Positions 1-12,000 of a DNA stretch of 64,000 nt are shown piece by piece; positions within the stretch are counted from its first letter, which is position 1; every line of letters starts with the position of its first letter. The position numbers and the translations under genes are program-made. Location of the stretch: NCBI RefSeq assembly GCF_950023065.1, contig NC_088678.1, forward strand, positions 6,748,580 through 6,812,579. Direction: 5' to 3'. Under the pieces are notes generated by a model. That model searched no databases and had not been told where the DNA came from. It was given only the letters and a program-made list of their open reading frames with translations. The DNA comes from Planococcus citri. Lineage: Eukaryota; Arthropoda; Insecta; Hemiptera; Pseudococcidae.

Positions 1-1
1 A

Positions 2-1195
2 ATTGTTAGAGCTAAGAGTCGTCTTCAAAATGCTCCAATTCCTGAAGGGGCTAAAAACCCAATTATTTTGCCAGCCAATCATCACTTGGTGAAGCTTTAT
101 GTTTGCCACTTACACGAGAAGTTCTTTCATGCAGGCCGGTCTTGGTTGATGACAAATTTATCTGCCAATTACATTTTCACAGGCGGAATCAGTCGTTTGA
201 TCAAGACGACAATTTATAATTGCAGGGAGTGTATTGAGCGGTTTGTACAGGCGAAACCTCAGCAGATGGCTGACCTCCCAGCTGATCGCGTCACACCACG
301 ACCACCATTTCAAGTCGTTGGTATTGATTTTACAGGAGCTTTTCATTTGAAATGCTCATACCACCGAACCACGAAATACATGAAGGCGTATGCATGTGTT
401 TTCGTTTGTTTTGTCACCCGAGCCGTACATATTGAACTTGTGCCATCGTTGTCTACTGAGGACTTTTTGAATGCCCTAAAATGCTTTATAGCGAGACGAG
501 GTGTACCAATCACCATCTATTCTGATAATGGTACAAACTTCCGAGGAGGAGAACGTTATTTGAATTTTGAGAACGATGACATTCAAAAATATTCGAGACG
601 TAATACCATTTCATGGAAATTTAACCCCCCCTATACTCCCCACAGAGGCGGTATTTGGGAGTCGGCGGTTAAAAGCGCCAAACGATATTTACCCAAAATT
701 ACAGACGAGCAGAGGTTCAACGAGAACGAGCTAAGAACTTTGCTTACTCAAGTTGAGTGCATTCTCAATTCACGCCCTCTTGCATACTGTCAAACGTCCG
801 AGCCGCTGGAGGAAGTTTTAACTCCAGGTCACTTTCTAGTTGGTAGAAACCTGAGTGTTCTTCCTGAGCCGAGTGAGCCACCAGCTGGTATAAAATTATC
901 AGCTCAATATGAGGCGAATTGTAGTCGAGTAAGAGACTTCTGGAAAGTCTGGTCTCAAGATTACTTGAACCAGCTTAAAGCTCGAGTAAAATGGACAGAT
1001 GAAAGGCCAAATCTCGAAGTTGGTCAGATTGTCCTACTGAGAAAGACGACGAATGAGCCAGGTCGTTGGCCTTTGGCTAGAATTACCAAGACTTTTCCCG
1101 ATAGAGACGATTTAGTGCGTACAGTTGAGGTGCGCACTCCTGAACGTGTCCGAGTTGTGCCTACAATTCATGTAGTGCCATTGCCAACTACATAG
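2..1195 (+). CDS. BEL/Pao-type retrotransposon Pol, integrase C-terminal part (5' partial)
   Basis: The frame is open from base 2 to the TAG at 1193-1195, so the protein continues upstream of the window. It looks like the integrase end of a BEL/Pao Pol polyprotein. A zinc-binding-like stretch with paired Cys (CRECIERF) precedes the catalytic core. The core shows the three acidic residues expected of a D,D,E integrase: Asp in GIDFTG, Asp in SDNGTNF and Glu in GGIWESAVK. A basic C-terminal domain with VGQIVLLR and PLARI motifs follows, typical of the BEL/Pao tail. The integrase inserts the element's cDNA into host DNA. No stop interrupts this part, so the insertion is fairly young or was recently active. 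Whether gag, protease and RT are intact cannot be judged from this window. Confidence 0.85.
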   Translation: MVRAKSRLQNAPIPEGAKNPIILPANHHLVKLYVCHLHEKFFHAGRSWLMTNLSANYIFTGGISRLIKTTIYNCRECIERFVQAKPQQMADLPADRVTPRPPFQVVGIDFTGAFHLKCSYHRTTKYMKAYACVFVCFVTRAVHIELVPSLSTEDFLNALKCFIARRGVPITIYSDNGTNFRGGERYLNFENDDIQKYSRRNTISWKFNPPYTPHRGGIWESAVKSAKRYLPKITDEQRFNENELRTLLTQVECILNSRPLAYCQTSEPLEEVLTPGHFLVGRNLSVLPEPSEPPAGIKLSAQYEANCSRVRDFWKVWSQDYLNQLKARVKWTDERPNLEVGQIVLLRKTTNEPGRWPLARITKTFPDRDDLVRTVEVRTPERVRVVPTIHVVPLPTT

Positions 1196-1748
1196 TGTAG
1201 TACTGGAGCAGCCTACTGGATGTATATACTTAAGAGTAGCATTAAGATGTAATTATTTTCAATTAATGTTCTATTTTCTAAGTTGTAATTATTTTAAAAT
1301 TGTAATTAGTTTTAATTTTGTAAATTTTGATAAAATTTGTTGTAAATTCAGACGTAAAATATTCCGTCAGCGCGCGGGAGTTATGTTAGTGTAAAATATG
1401 TACTTTATTTTTATCTTTATTTTCGAGTAGAATCGTGCAGGTTTGATACCTATTTCCGCAGCTATCGAGTAGGTAGGTTGTTTGAGTAGGTATTGCCCTA
1501 CCAGATCGAGTAGTTTCTGGCGTTCGTAGCCACACCCATGTTGTAGATAATTTGTTACGAGGCGAGAGTTGGTTCTGTTCATTTATTCATTATGTATTTT
1601 TTCTTCCACTTGGAAACATGTATATTTTCTGTCTCTCCGCGTATGGCTTGCTATCAAGCTATTTTTATGTACAGATTTTTGCTGGTATTTTTGTGTAAAT
1701 AAATGTGTTTTTTCAATTCGAGGAGTCGCCTACTTTTTTAATCACTCA
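1196..1748 (+). mobile_element. Probable 3' LTR of the BEL/Pao element
   Basis: The sequence directly after the Pol stop begins TGTAGTACTGGAGCAGCC. There is no coding capacity. A polyadenylation signal AATAAA lies at 1698-1703, followed by a short stretch ending in CA near 1748, as expected for U3-R-U5. The right end is a guess because the 5' LTR is outside the window. Confidence 0.45.
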
Positions 1749-2721
1749 CCCTATGGTTCGCGTATTCGCGAGAAACATAAAGTTACTTTGATGATAATTA
1801 TTGGTGTCGTTTCCAAGTGATCTAAACGCAAAGGGAGGGGGTTGAAAATTCTTGTAGGTATATACCTATGTTGTTCACCACACCACCCTAGAAAATATTC
1901 ACCAATAAACCATTGATGGCAATTATGGTATTTCAATAGGGTTCCCAAAAAAATCCAAGTTTGAGAGCGCGCGATAGGTGAAGTTTTCTCACGGTGGTGC
2001 CGTGGAACAGTGTTGACAAAACGCGCGGTAGTACTGGAGATACATGTTTTTTTTCAAACTTTCTTTTTTTTGACCATGTTGCACCCCCCTTTGGGACCCT
2101 GGGAAAATTATATGTTATACCTAAAGGTGTAACGAAATTTCTGAAAAAATTTCACAGAGACCCCCCTCCCCGTTTTTTTTCTACGAATTTTTGAAATTTT
2201 AAACCCCCCCAAAAACCCCCCAAATATGAAATTTTTTTTTTGAAAAAAATTTCACACACGCACCTACCTAGTGACAATTTTTTGTGAAAGTTTCAAAATG
2301 TTTGGACCTTCCCCTCCGGAGGACGAGAATTTTGAATTTTTAACACATAGGGGGGATTTCTCGGGTTGGGGTGGGGGGGTCGGCTCAAAAAATTTTTTGG
2401 GATGGTTTTACATCCATACTAACATTTTGGGTGAGTTTCGTCAAAATTGGAGTAAGGGCGGATTTCACTATCTTATCCTGAAAGGCTCAATTTAAACTTT
2501 TTTTGATGTTTGAAATTGAAAATTGAATTTTTTCGAATTTTGATTTTTTGTGAGGAGTTTATTTCATTGAGTCAAAGGGTTTTCCAACTTTTTCAACAGA
2601 TACGTGGACCAATTAATAATCATAAATTTTTTAAAATTGGTACCTACTGATTTGGAACCTTATACTTTCAAATTCCGAAACTTATCTTTAAAAAATCGTG
2701 TGTATAGGTAATTATGGGATA
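1749..2721. other. No gene seen; AT-rich flank with homopolymer runs
   Basis: This segment holds runs of C, G, T and A (for example at 2160-2240) and short frames without recognisable motifs. I see no gene, RNA or element end in it. Confidence 0.5.
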
Positions 2722-3978
2722 TGTAGTTCAGTGGCAAAATGTATTTTTTAAGCAATAAACGGCAAATCATGATAAAGCTATGAAATTTGGTATGATGAAC
2801 AAGGACACTAAAAGGAAATTTTTGAGCCCGGGAGCCCATCGCCAAGTCCCATAGGAAGGGAAGGAGGGTGATTTGGGGGGGGGGGTGGGTGGGTGGGTTC
2901 AACCCCAATTTTTCAAAATGGGGCTATCGGCGCGATATTGGTATCAATTCCATATGATTGAACCCCGCTGAGTTCGAAAATACCATTACTTTCAAAATCT
3001 GAGGAAGAGGCATGCCTCAAATTTGAGATTTTCTGAGTAAAGTTTTTGCATTTTTCTCAAAAATACCCCAAAATAACAGTTTTTCAACCCTAGACGACAC
3101 GCTGACCTTCCATCGGCATTTTTATGGTCATTTTCGGATTCTACAGGTCAATTACAATGCGAATCGACCATCAATACTTTCGCATACCTCTACCGCGAGT
3201 GCACAGAGGTGTCAAAAGGGGTTAAAAATTGGCAGTTTTTCGGAATTTTCTTACAAAAATCACGGTTTTTGAGCTGTGCACCGGATACAATTGGCGGAAG
3301 AAGGTTCTAATGGTGATTTTCGAATTCTACAGATCAAATACTATCGAATAAGGCTCAGACGCACTTTTTACACCCCTCCTGGAACATAGTAGAGGAGGTC
3401 AAATTTGACTCTCATCTTGCTTATGTTGAATTAATTTTAGAAATGTAATTAATATAAGTATACATTTGCTTACCATCGTGATAATAATGTTTGTATCGAT
3501 TTTTTTCGTGCCGTCGAACCCAAATTTTCAATTATTTTGTCGATTCCAGCCAACGGGAGGGACACCATATGAGGGGTGGGTCCATTTTTCACGAAAAATC
3601 GACATGTATATCAAAATGTAGGTTTTTGAGGACGCTGATTTCAAAAATGCTATCGATTTTTCATTTTGGTGCAACCCAAGGGGATCATACTGCGTTCAAG
3701 GGGTGGGGATGAAATTTTTCACAAAAAATCGACTTCTATATCGAAATGTAGATTTTTGAGAACGAACATTTTAAAAAATTGGGATGACATTATGTCGTAG
3801 GTCGATTTAAAAAAATTGAAAGTTTGTGAAAAATGCGATTTTTTGATTTGAAACATAAAAAAAAGTCTTGACTGGTGAAGTTGACCTATTTGACCTGTGT
3901 TTCTACTCCGTGAAAAAGTTGATAAAAATCACACTCATAGCAAAAAATTAAAATTCGTTTATTTTTTCAATTCACTCA

Positions 3979-4219
3979 CTCTCTAAATTTGAAACAGTCA
4001 ATTTCACTGCTTAGCAGTCACGACATTTTGCCTTTTTAAAGCAGTAGTTTTTTTTACTGCAAAACAGTGAAAAATTACTGAATTGGCCAGTAAAAAATCA
4101 TTTTGACTGACCAAGTCAGTAATTTTTCACTGTTTTGCAGTAAAAAAAAACTACTGCTTTAAAAAGGCAAAATGTCGTGACTGCTAAGCAGTGAAATTGA
4201 CTGTTTCAAATTTAGAGAG
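3979..4219. mobile_element. Fully palindromic MITE, copy 1
   Basis: The element begins CTCTCTAAATTTGAAACAGT and ends with the reverse complement of that sequence. The two halves are complementary along nearly their whole length (about 110 bp each) around a small centre near 4100, so transcripts could fold into one long hairpin. A second copy lies 140 bp downstream. There is no coding capacity, so any mobility would need a transposase supplied from elsewhere. Confidence 0.85.
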
Positions 4220-4360
4220 CAGAATTTTGATTTTTTGGGATGAGTTTATTTCATGGAGTGAAGGGGGTTTTCAACTTTTTCAACGGATAAGTAATAATAG
4301 TGGTCAAATGGGTCAACTTCACCAGTCAAAACTTTTATTCATGGGTAGATCTTTATATGT

Positions 4361-4603
4361 ACTCTCTAAATTTGAAACAGTCAATTTCACTGCTTAGCAG
4401 TCACGACATTTTGCCTTTTTAAAGCAGTAGTTTTTTTTTACTGCAAAACAGTGAAAAATTACTGAATTGGTCAGTCAAAATGATTTTTTACTGACCAATT
4501 CAGTAATTTTTCACTGTTTTGCAGTAAAAAAAACTACTGCTTTAAAAAGGCAAAATGTCGTGACTGCTAAGCAGTGAAATTGACTGTTTCAAATTTAGAG
4601 AGT
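4361..4603. mobile_element. Fully palindromic MITE, copy 2
   Basis: This is the same family as the element at 3979-4219, with termini ACTCTCTAAATTTGAAACAG and the inverse. The arms contain the same internal words (CACTGCTTAGCAGTCACGAC and TAAAGCAGTAGT). Copy 2 differs mainly in the centre, where the sequence around the loop is arranged differently. The flanking dinucleotides suggest a short target duplication, but I cannot fix its length. Confidence 0.85.
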
Positions 4604-4639
4604 AGTAAGTTTTTGAAGGTGGTTGTTCAGAATCTTCCT

Positions 4640-5080
4640 TGGCTCGGAACCAATAAAAAATCAATAGCATATTTTGTGAAAAATTTCATCCCTCGCCCCT
4701 TGAATGCAGTATCATTCTCTTGGTTTGGACCCAAATGAAAAATCGATAGAATTTTTGAAATCAGCATCCTCGAAAACTTACATTTTGATATACAAGTCGA
4801 TTTTTCGTGAAAAATTCCGTCCCCCACCCCTTGAACGCAGTATTATCCCCTTGGCTTGGACCCAAATGAAACATCGATAGCAGTTTTGAAATCAGCGTCC
4901 TCCAAAACTTACATTTTGATATAGAAGTCGATTTTTTGTGAAAAATTTCATCCCCACCCCTTGAACGCAGTATGATCCCCTTGGGTTGCACCAAAATGAA
5001 AAATCGATAGCATTTTTGAAATCAGCGTCCTCAAAAACCTACATTTTGATATACATGTCGATTTTTCGTGAAAAATGGAC
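4640..5080. repeat. Tandem repeat of about 131 bp, three to four units
   Basis: The marker CACCCCTTGAACGCAGTAT (with changes) occurs near 4690, 4821 and 4952, a spacing close to 131 bp. Each unit also carries a GAAAAATCGATAGCA-like word and an ACATTTTGATATA-like word. The array sits on the inner side of the right arm of the large palindrome. The left arm carries fewer units, so the arms differ in length here. Confidence 0.7.
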
Positions 5081-6174
5081 CCACCCCTCATATGGTGTCC
5101 CCCCCGTTGGCTGGAATCGACAAAATAATTGAAAATTTGGGTTCGACGGCACGAAAAAAATCGATACAAACATTATTATCACGATGGTAAGCAAATGTAT
5201 ACTTATATTAATTACATTTCTAAAATTAATTCAACATAAGCAAGATGAGAGTCAAATTTGACCTCCTCTACTATGTTCCAGGAGGGGTGTAAAAAGTGCG
5301 TCTGAGCCTTATTCGATAGTATTTGATCTGTAGAATTCGAAAATCACCATTAGAACCTTCTTCCGCCAATTGTATCCGGTGCACAGCTCAAAAACCGTGA
5401 TTTTTGTAAGAAAATTCCGAAAAACTGCCAATTTTTAACCCCTTTTGACACCTCTGTGCACTCGCGGTAGAGGTATGCGAAAGTATTGATGGTCGATTCG
5501 CATTGTAATTGACCTGTAGAATCCGAAAATGACCATAAAAATGCCGATGGAAGGTCAGCGTGTCGTCTAGGGTTGAAAAACTGTTATTTTGGGGTATTTT
5601 TGAGAAAAATGCAAAAACTTTACTCAGAAAATCTCAAATTTGAGGCATGCCTCTTCCTCAGATTTTGAAAGTAATGGTATTTTCGAACTCAGCGGGGTTC
5701 AATCATATGGAATTGATACCAATATCGCGCCGATAGCCCCATTTTGAAAAATTGGGGTTGAACCCACCCCCCCCCAAATCACCCTCCTTCCCTTCCTATG
5801 GGACTTGGCGATGGGCTCCCGGGCTCAAAAATTTCCTTTTAGTGTCCTTGTTCATCATACCAAATTTCATAGCTTTATCATGATTTGCCGCTTACTTACA
5901 GTTTGCCACTGAACTAATGAAGGAAATTTTATTTTCAAAAATTCACTTAAAATTGAAAAATGCACTTCAGCATTTGAAATTTGAGCTGCTGATGTATTTT
6001 CACACGCTCTTTCGATTTTGCTTCGGCCTTTCAAAATTTTTTCTACCTGACAAGATACTTACCTCCTTTGCTAAGTATAACAATTTGACCAGGCTGAGAA
6101 GAAATCCAGTTTTTTTGTGTTTTTAATCTTGTGCTGTAATAATTCTGACGTTTCAACCCCTTTCCATATTCGTT

Positions 6175-7303
6175 CAGCTTCAAAAAATGGATAACTCCTG
6201 GTCAGAATTTGTCATTTCCTAGCTTTCAAATTTATTGTAAAGACCATATCAACAACTCTGCTTGTGGCGGAGTAGCTATCCTTGTAAGGAAAAGTATATT
6301 TCATCAGCTTTTATGTCCATCAACAAATACTTCATTTGATTCTGTAGGAATCTCTATTAAACTTCACAATAATTCTTTAGATATATTCTGTGTCTATCGT
6401 GCACCATCATCTTCTGCATTATCATTCGAAGACTTTAATTCATTATTACAATCCTCTTCACCCACATTAATTCTTGGCGATCTCAATGCAAAAAACACAC
6501 TATGGGGTTGCCGATTAACCAACTTTAATGGTTCAATGCTTCTAGATATATGTTCCAATCTTGGTTTGGTGATTGGCGTTCCTAATGTTCCAACTTTCTA
6601 CCCCTATCAATCTTCTTATGAAGCTGATATTTTACATATTGCACTTCTAAAAAATTATCCCTATACTCACAAAAGTTCAGTCATGACAGACCTTGATTCT
6701 GATCATCTCCCTGTAATCACCAAAATTACACTTAATGATGGAATTCTTCGTCATACTTCCTCTCGTACAACCACTGACTGGTCTATTTTCAAAACAGATC
6801 TGGAAGAGCTTCCACCTATTACTGAAGAGATTTTACAGAGCACTGAAATTGACTCTCACCTTGACTCTCTGTCTAGAACAATTCTTTGTGCTGCCTCCAA
6901 AGCTCAAAAAGCAATCTCTAAAATCAGCGTAACAAATTCTAATCTTAATTTTCTTATTGTTTGACTCATCCTAAAAAAAAATCGTCTGAGAAGACAATGG
7001 CAAAGAACAAGAGACTATTCCTTGAAAAATCGCTTGAATCATCTAACCCATTATGTACGGAAAAGATTGGTAGAATATCGACATGCCAACTACCAAAAAT
7101 ATCTTGAGAGCCTATCGCCCAGTTCTTCTTTATGGAATCATACTAGAAGTCTTCTCAACAAACCAATAATATTACCTCCACTAACTCATAATAACAAATC
7201 AGCGACTACGAACCACAAAAAATGTGAATTATTTGCTGATTTTTACAAAGATATTTTCTGCAATAGAAATACAGACACTCTTGATATTTCGACTGAACCC
7301 AGC
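6175..7303 (+). pseudogene. Jockey-like LINE fragment: endonuclease and start of the RT region
   Basis: One frame reads from about 6188 to 7303 with a single in-frame TGA at 6962-6964. The first part is an apurinic/apyrimidinic-type endonuclease of non-LTR retrotransposons: a GGVAILVRK motif, GDLNAK (catalytic Asp and Asn) and SDHLPVI (terminal Asp-His). The second part matches the segment between endonuclease and reverse transcriptase seen again in the minus-strand LINE near 60.0-60.4 kb (shared EYRHANYQ, CELLADF- and NRNTDTLDI-like words). Homology stops abruptly at about 7303 in a G-rich run, so the RT is missing. It is a dead fragment. Confidence 0.8.
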
Positions 7304-7963
7304 AATTGGAGGGGGGGTGGTCACGTCCTTTTTCATGGTTTTTGATTAGGTGTTATCGCTGAAGCTTCCTCTTCCAGATTTTGCATAAACTCAGACAGAT
7401 ACATATTATACATTCAAAGAATACTCAAAAATGTGCTTTAGTGCATTTTTGGGGTGGAGGGGAGGGTTACTTTTCAGCTCTTCCCACCACTTTCCAACTT
7501 TGCAAAAGTAGATTTTTGTGTGTTTTTCACGGTTTTTGATTTTTTATTGCCTCTAAAAGCTTTCCAAACTCATACTGAAATTTGAGGAATAGCTAACTTC
7601 AATAAAGATATTTTGATTTTTTCACTTTTTCTGGAATTTGGAAATTGGTCAAAAACTCACTTTTGAACTCACCTTCCTGAAATCTTGCCGTAATTAATCA
7701 TTGTAAAATACTGATCTCTCTGAGTGGTTTGGATGAAAATACGCTTTACTGATGGACTATAATTGAAGTACAGAAGAATAAGTAGGTAGGTACGGTTTGC
7801 TGATGAACTATGGGGAAAAAATTGCTAGCGTTTTTGCTCTTTGAGCAAAATCCTCAGAGATGTAGAACACATTTTCAGAATTTTATTTTCATTCTTAATT
7901 TCTAATTTTTTCATTAAAAAAAAAAGATGGCATGTATTCATTTTCACAACCTTGGTGCGTAAT
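7304..7963. other. 3' flank of FAS copy A and left edge of the duplicated block
   Basis: 7304-7690 is AT-rich DNA with no gene. From about 7690 the sequence becomes homologous to 31998 onward, beginning with a shared word CATTGTAAAATACTGATCTC. This marks the downstream edge of the tandem duplication. 7690-7963 is the 3' untranslated and downstream region of FAS copy A. Confidence 0.6.
7882..7887 (-). promoter_or_regulatory. Polyadenylation signal of FAS copy A
   Basis: The minus strand reads AATAAA 77 bp after the stop codon. The equivalent signal exists in copy B at 32198-32203, which supports its use. Confidence 0.6.
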
Positions 7964-9006
7964 TCATGCATTATTCCCTCGATTTTCCTTCCATATCGAA
8001 TTCTCCATTATAATTCTTGCAGTTCTTGAATTTTTTAAAATTGTATAGTGGTCAGCATCATCAATTTGACAAATTTGTACTGGATTTCTGAAAATCTGCA
8101 TTGGATTGAAAAAAAAAGAAAGTGTATCAATTCTCGGCTTTATTTTCGTGAATATTGTGATATCAAGTCAAAACGACTCATTTATCTTCTTATACGTACT
8201 TCTGTCAATCCTGAAGAATCGTTCGAATCAAATAGAAACTCTGCACTTCTGACTAAAGTGCACGATGACTCGAGAAGATTGTGAGAAAACTTGTGACTTA
8301 ATACGTTTTTGATCAGAAAACTCAACCTACTATTCTCTTCATCAAGTAATACCGAGTATTGCTCGTTGTTAATCGCTTTATGTCTACTTTTATCTTCACT
8401 CGAGTTAGGTTTCTGGCTTTCGTATGCTTTTGCTTTCCGAATTACGTAAGCTGGCGTCGAATCTATCAACCATATGTGCCCTTTTTTACCATTTTCCTCC
8501 AAAACACTGGCAACTTCTATCGCGAGTAAACCTCCCAGACTGTATCCAATGATGAAAAATTGTTGAGCTGTTCCGAGTTTTTCTAGAATAATCTAAAAAT
8601 TACAGTTTTCCATTAGAATTCTACTCAATTCTTCCTCCCCCCCCCCCTTCCAAGAAAAAAATGATTCTTATAATATACTTCTGCAAATTCATCTCTTAAT
8701 TTTGTAAGGAAGAATTCTGCTGACTCGATGGTATTGTGGTATTGGAAACATAGAACTTGAATGTTGAGATTCTTAGCTAGTGGTTCCATAAATGCCGCAA
8801 TGCCTTTTGAAGTGAAAATCATTCTTTGTTAGTTGTCAAATGCTATGAAATGCTACCAATAAACGTTTGAATCCCACCTTCTACGCCAGGAAATAAGAAC
8901 ACAGTTGGATTTTCATGGACTGGCAGTTCTTTCATAATTTTCCCATTTTCGAATGGTATTCGTAGTAGGGGCTCTTTGAGTTTCTCTGATTCGTCTTCTT
9001 CTTTGC
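7964..9006 (-). CDS. FASN: FAS copy A: thioesterase (TE), complete
   Basis: The TE releases the finished fatty acid. Exons: 8857-9006, 8679-8803, 8200-8592, 7964-8095. The nucleophile Ser is in IIGYSLGGLLAIE, the Asp in WLIDSTPAYV. The catalytic His is in the small last exon (DDADHYTIL), which is easy to miss because the longer frame at 8182 ends just after a GTACGT donor. The stop is TGA at 7964-7966. Introns here are 53-107 bp. From about 8252 to 8905 the DNA is almost identical to copy B. Confidence 0.9.
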
Positions 9007-12000
9007 CTGAGGAATTGTATAGTAAATTTAGCATTTGAATGGTCTAGATTTAAAATAGCATATTTCTGATGATAATTTAGGTTTAGGTACCGAATTTTGA
9101 AGAGTTGATTTTGTCCTCTTTGAGCTGATATAATTTTGCGAAGGTTAGCTTTCTTAATTCTTCAGGAGTGAAGAAGAAATTGAATTCTGATTCGAGCACT
9201 TGTCGAAGTTCCATTGCTAATATCGAATCCATACCTAGTTCTGGTAAAGTCCAAGTAAGACTAATAGTGTTGATATCCGTAATACCTAAATGCATTCAAA
9301 CACAATATTATAATCATCAAGCATGGTTCTAATTGCTACATAAATTGATCTGTCTATAAAAATCACCAATACTACCTAGAATATTGGCTACTACATTTAT
9401 GACATCGGTTTCTGCTTGATGCTTTTTCACTATAACTATGCTAGAGACAATAGGACTCTGCTGTTTCATAAACGTGTTCAATGTTTTCAAACAAGATTCG
9501 ATTTTTTGTTGCGCAGTACCTCCTGATTAAAAGAAAATATCAAATTCAAAAATTAATTTTTTTTCTGCTGAATGAATTGTTCAAAATATGATCCATACCA
9601 ATTATAGCTGATTCATTTTCTCCAACTATTCGGACAAATGCTCCTACATCTCCTATGGCTCCCCATTGAATGGCCAAAGCCGGTAAACCTACAGATTTTC
9701 TTGCTTCACATATCCTCTCCATGATGGAATTGGCGAAAGCATAGTTGGTTGAATCTGGATTGCCTCGTCCACTTATGACACTTGAAAATACAACGAAGTG
9801 TTCCAGTTCTGGGCACATCTCTCGTGTCAGATGATCTAGATGAAGAGTTGCGGTTGCTTTCGGATCAATTGTCATTCGAAATGATTGTTCATTGTGTTGC
9901 ATAAAGGGTTTGTCTTCGAGAATCTGTATCGAGACCAAAGTGTTAGAATACCTACTTCTTGTGTGCCAAGCTGTCCAAAGCTCTTGCAATGGACTTAGAT
10001 ATTCTGTATTCTTAAATTTTATTTTCTTGTTAAAAAATTCATTTTATATTTACCACTGCGACGTTGAATACTCCCTTTATTGGACCTAGAGCTGCAGCTT
10101 TTCGTAGCAATATCATCATTTCTGTTTCTTTAGTCACATCTTCAGTTGAAACAATCACATCAACCCCGTATGACCGCCATAAATTTATTCTGTACATTTG
10201 ATAACCATTCCGGATTCCTGATCGAGAGCTTAGCACTATGTTTCGAGCACCTCGTAGAACTAACCAGTCTGCTAATTCTAGCCCAAATCCACCTAGTCCA
10301 CCTGCGATGAAAAAGTTATCAATCATGTACATGACTATTTCACCATTTCCAGTCATTCTGGAGCCCCCAGCGCGATTTTCCAATTTCTCCAGAATTTTGA
10401 ATTTGCTCCAGAAGGCGTGAATATGAAGTTGGGCAGCTAAAAATCGAGTTGTATACTACACTCGACCTGTTTAACGAGTGTATCCACATTTGAGGCGATT
10501 TGGAGAGTGACACCTCAAAACTGGCTTTATGACCAGCTTTTTTCAAAATTAAAAAATCCAAAAAATCAAAAGTTTCCCGTTTGTGTGGAAATTTTTGAAA
10601 TTCACGCGAATCGCTGTATTTATTCAAGAACTAACTCCCCGAGCGCAAATTCTACCATTTCCAGCCGTTTTGGAGCGAGAGTGACACCTCAAAAAACCAC
10701 TCTTGAGGTACTCTCAAAATCGGCTCAAATGTGGATAAACTCGTTAAACAGGTCGAGTATAATACACTACTCGATTTTTAGCTGCCCAACTGCATATTCA
10801 CGCCTTCTGGAGCAAATTCGAAATTCTGGAGAAATTGAAAAATCGAGCTGGAGGCTTCAGAATGGCTGGAAATTGTGAAATTTTGAGGGGGGGGATAGTT
10901 TTGGACAAAATACAGCGATTCGCGTGCATTTCGAAAATTTCCACACAAACGGGAAACTTTTGATTTTTTGGATTTTTTAATTTTGAAAAAAGCTGGTCAA
11001 AAAGCCACTTTTGAGGTGTCACTCTCAAAATCGGCTCAAATGTGGATAAACTCGTTAAATAGGTCGAGTGTAATATACAACTCGATTTTTAGCCGTCCAA
11101 CTTCATATTCACGCCTTCTGGAGCAAATTCAAAATTCTGGAGAAATTGGAAAATCGCGCTGGAGGCTCCAGAATGTCTGGAAATGGTGAAATTTGGATTT
11201 GGGTAATTAATATCAGTTTTGGGACTTATTTTGACCATTTTTATTGATCAAGTTCGTACTTAAAAAAAAAACATAAATCGCCAAAAACAGTCAATTTTGA
11301 ATTTTCAAAAATTCGAAAAATGAACTTGGGCAGCTGAAACTTTCGTTTTGGGGATTTTAGACTATGCTCTTTCCAAAAGTTGCGGTCCCTTCAAAATCGG
11401 AGTGTGACACCTCAAGAGGTTCCCTTGTTAGCTCACCAGATAATTGATTTTTCGATTTTTGACGAATTTTAGTAACTTCAAAATTGACTATTTTTAACGA
11501 TTGGTCGGGCCAAATTTCACCATTTCAGGTCATTTTGGAGCCTCCATCCCGATGTCTGATTTCTCCAGAAGCCGTGAAAATCAATTAGGGCAGCTGAAAA
11601 TCGTGTGAGCTAATTTCCAGGACACTTCAAGTGCGTTTTTTTGGACCGATAATAAGGGGAAAATAATTCAAAAAATTGAAATTTTGTACAGCAATTTTTT
11701 CAGATGGGGCAAGTTGGGGCAGAAAATTTGTTATGGGTATTTTTCCTTACATGCCTTAGATCCCCAAGAATGTGTAATTAGGTAGGTACATGCCTATAAT
11801 GATGTATGTACTATCGCTGTGGCAGATTACAAAAGGTTTCGCATTCATTTGTGATAAATTTGGTCCTGTAATTCGTTCTGTATCCTCTTCTTGCAGTTTT
11901 ATCAAGACTTTTCCAATGTGTTTTGCAGAAGCCATGTATCTAGATGAAAGAGATACACATTCGTACAAGTTTTTGTATCTTTAATTCAATTTTCAGAAAC

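Larger units (their letters stand above)
2722..5920. repeat. Giant palindrome: two ~1-kb inverted arms around a 1-kb spacer
   Basis: The left arm (about 2722-3740) reappears as its reverse complement at about 4910-5920. Landmarks: the GGCATGCCTC box at about 3009 pairs with the one at about 5643; the run around CGTGCCGTCGAACCC near 3508 pairs with the one near 5140; the block ending in GGCAAATCATGATAAAGC near 2760 pairs with the right end near 5885. Over several hundred bases that I compared by eye the arms differ at only a few positions. The spacer contains two separate palindromic MITEs and a short tandem array. No transposase frame is seen. It could be a foldback transposon or an inverted segmental duplication. 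Confidence 0.85.

Noticed and set aside
3491..5169. Identical 73-codon frames on opposite strands (3491-3712 and 4948-5169)
   Set aside because: They are the two arms of the palindrome; no motif and no sign of coding selection.
8182..8200. FAS thioesterase apparently truncated before its catalytic His in both copies
   Set aside because: The longer frame only runs into an intron. A small last exon (7964-8095 and 32294-32410) carries the His and joins in phase.
10238..10420. Short plus-strand frame over the KR exon
   Set aside because: It is the antisense shadow of the FAS KR exon.
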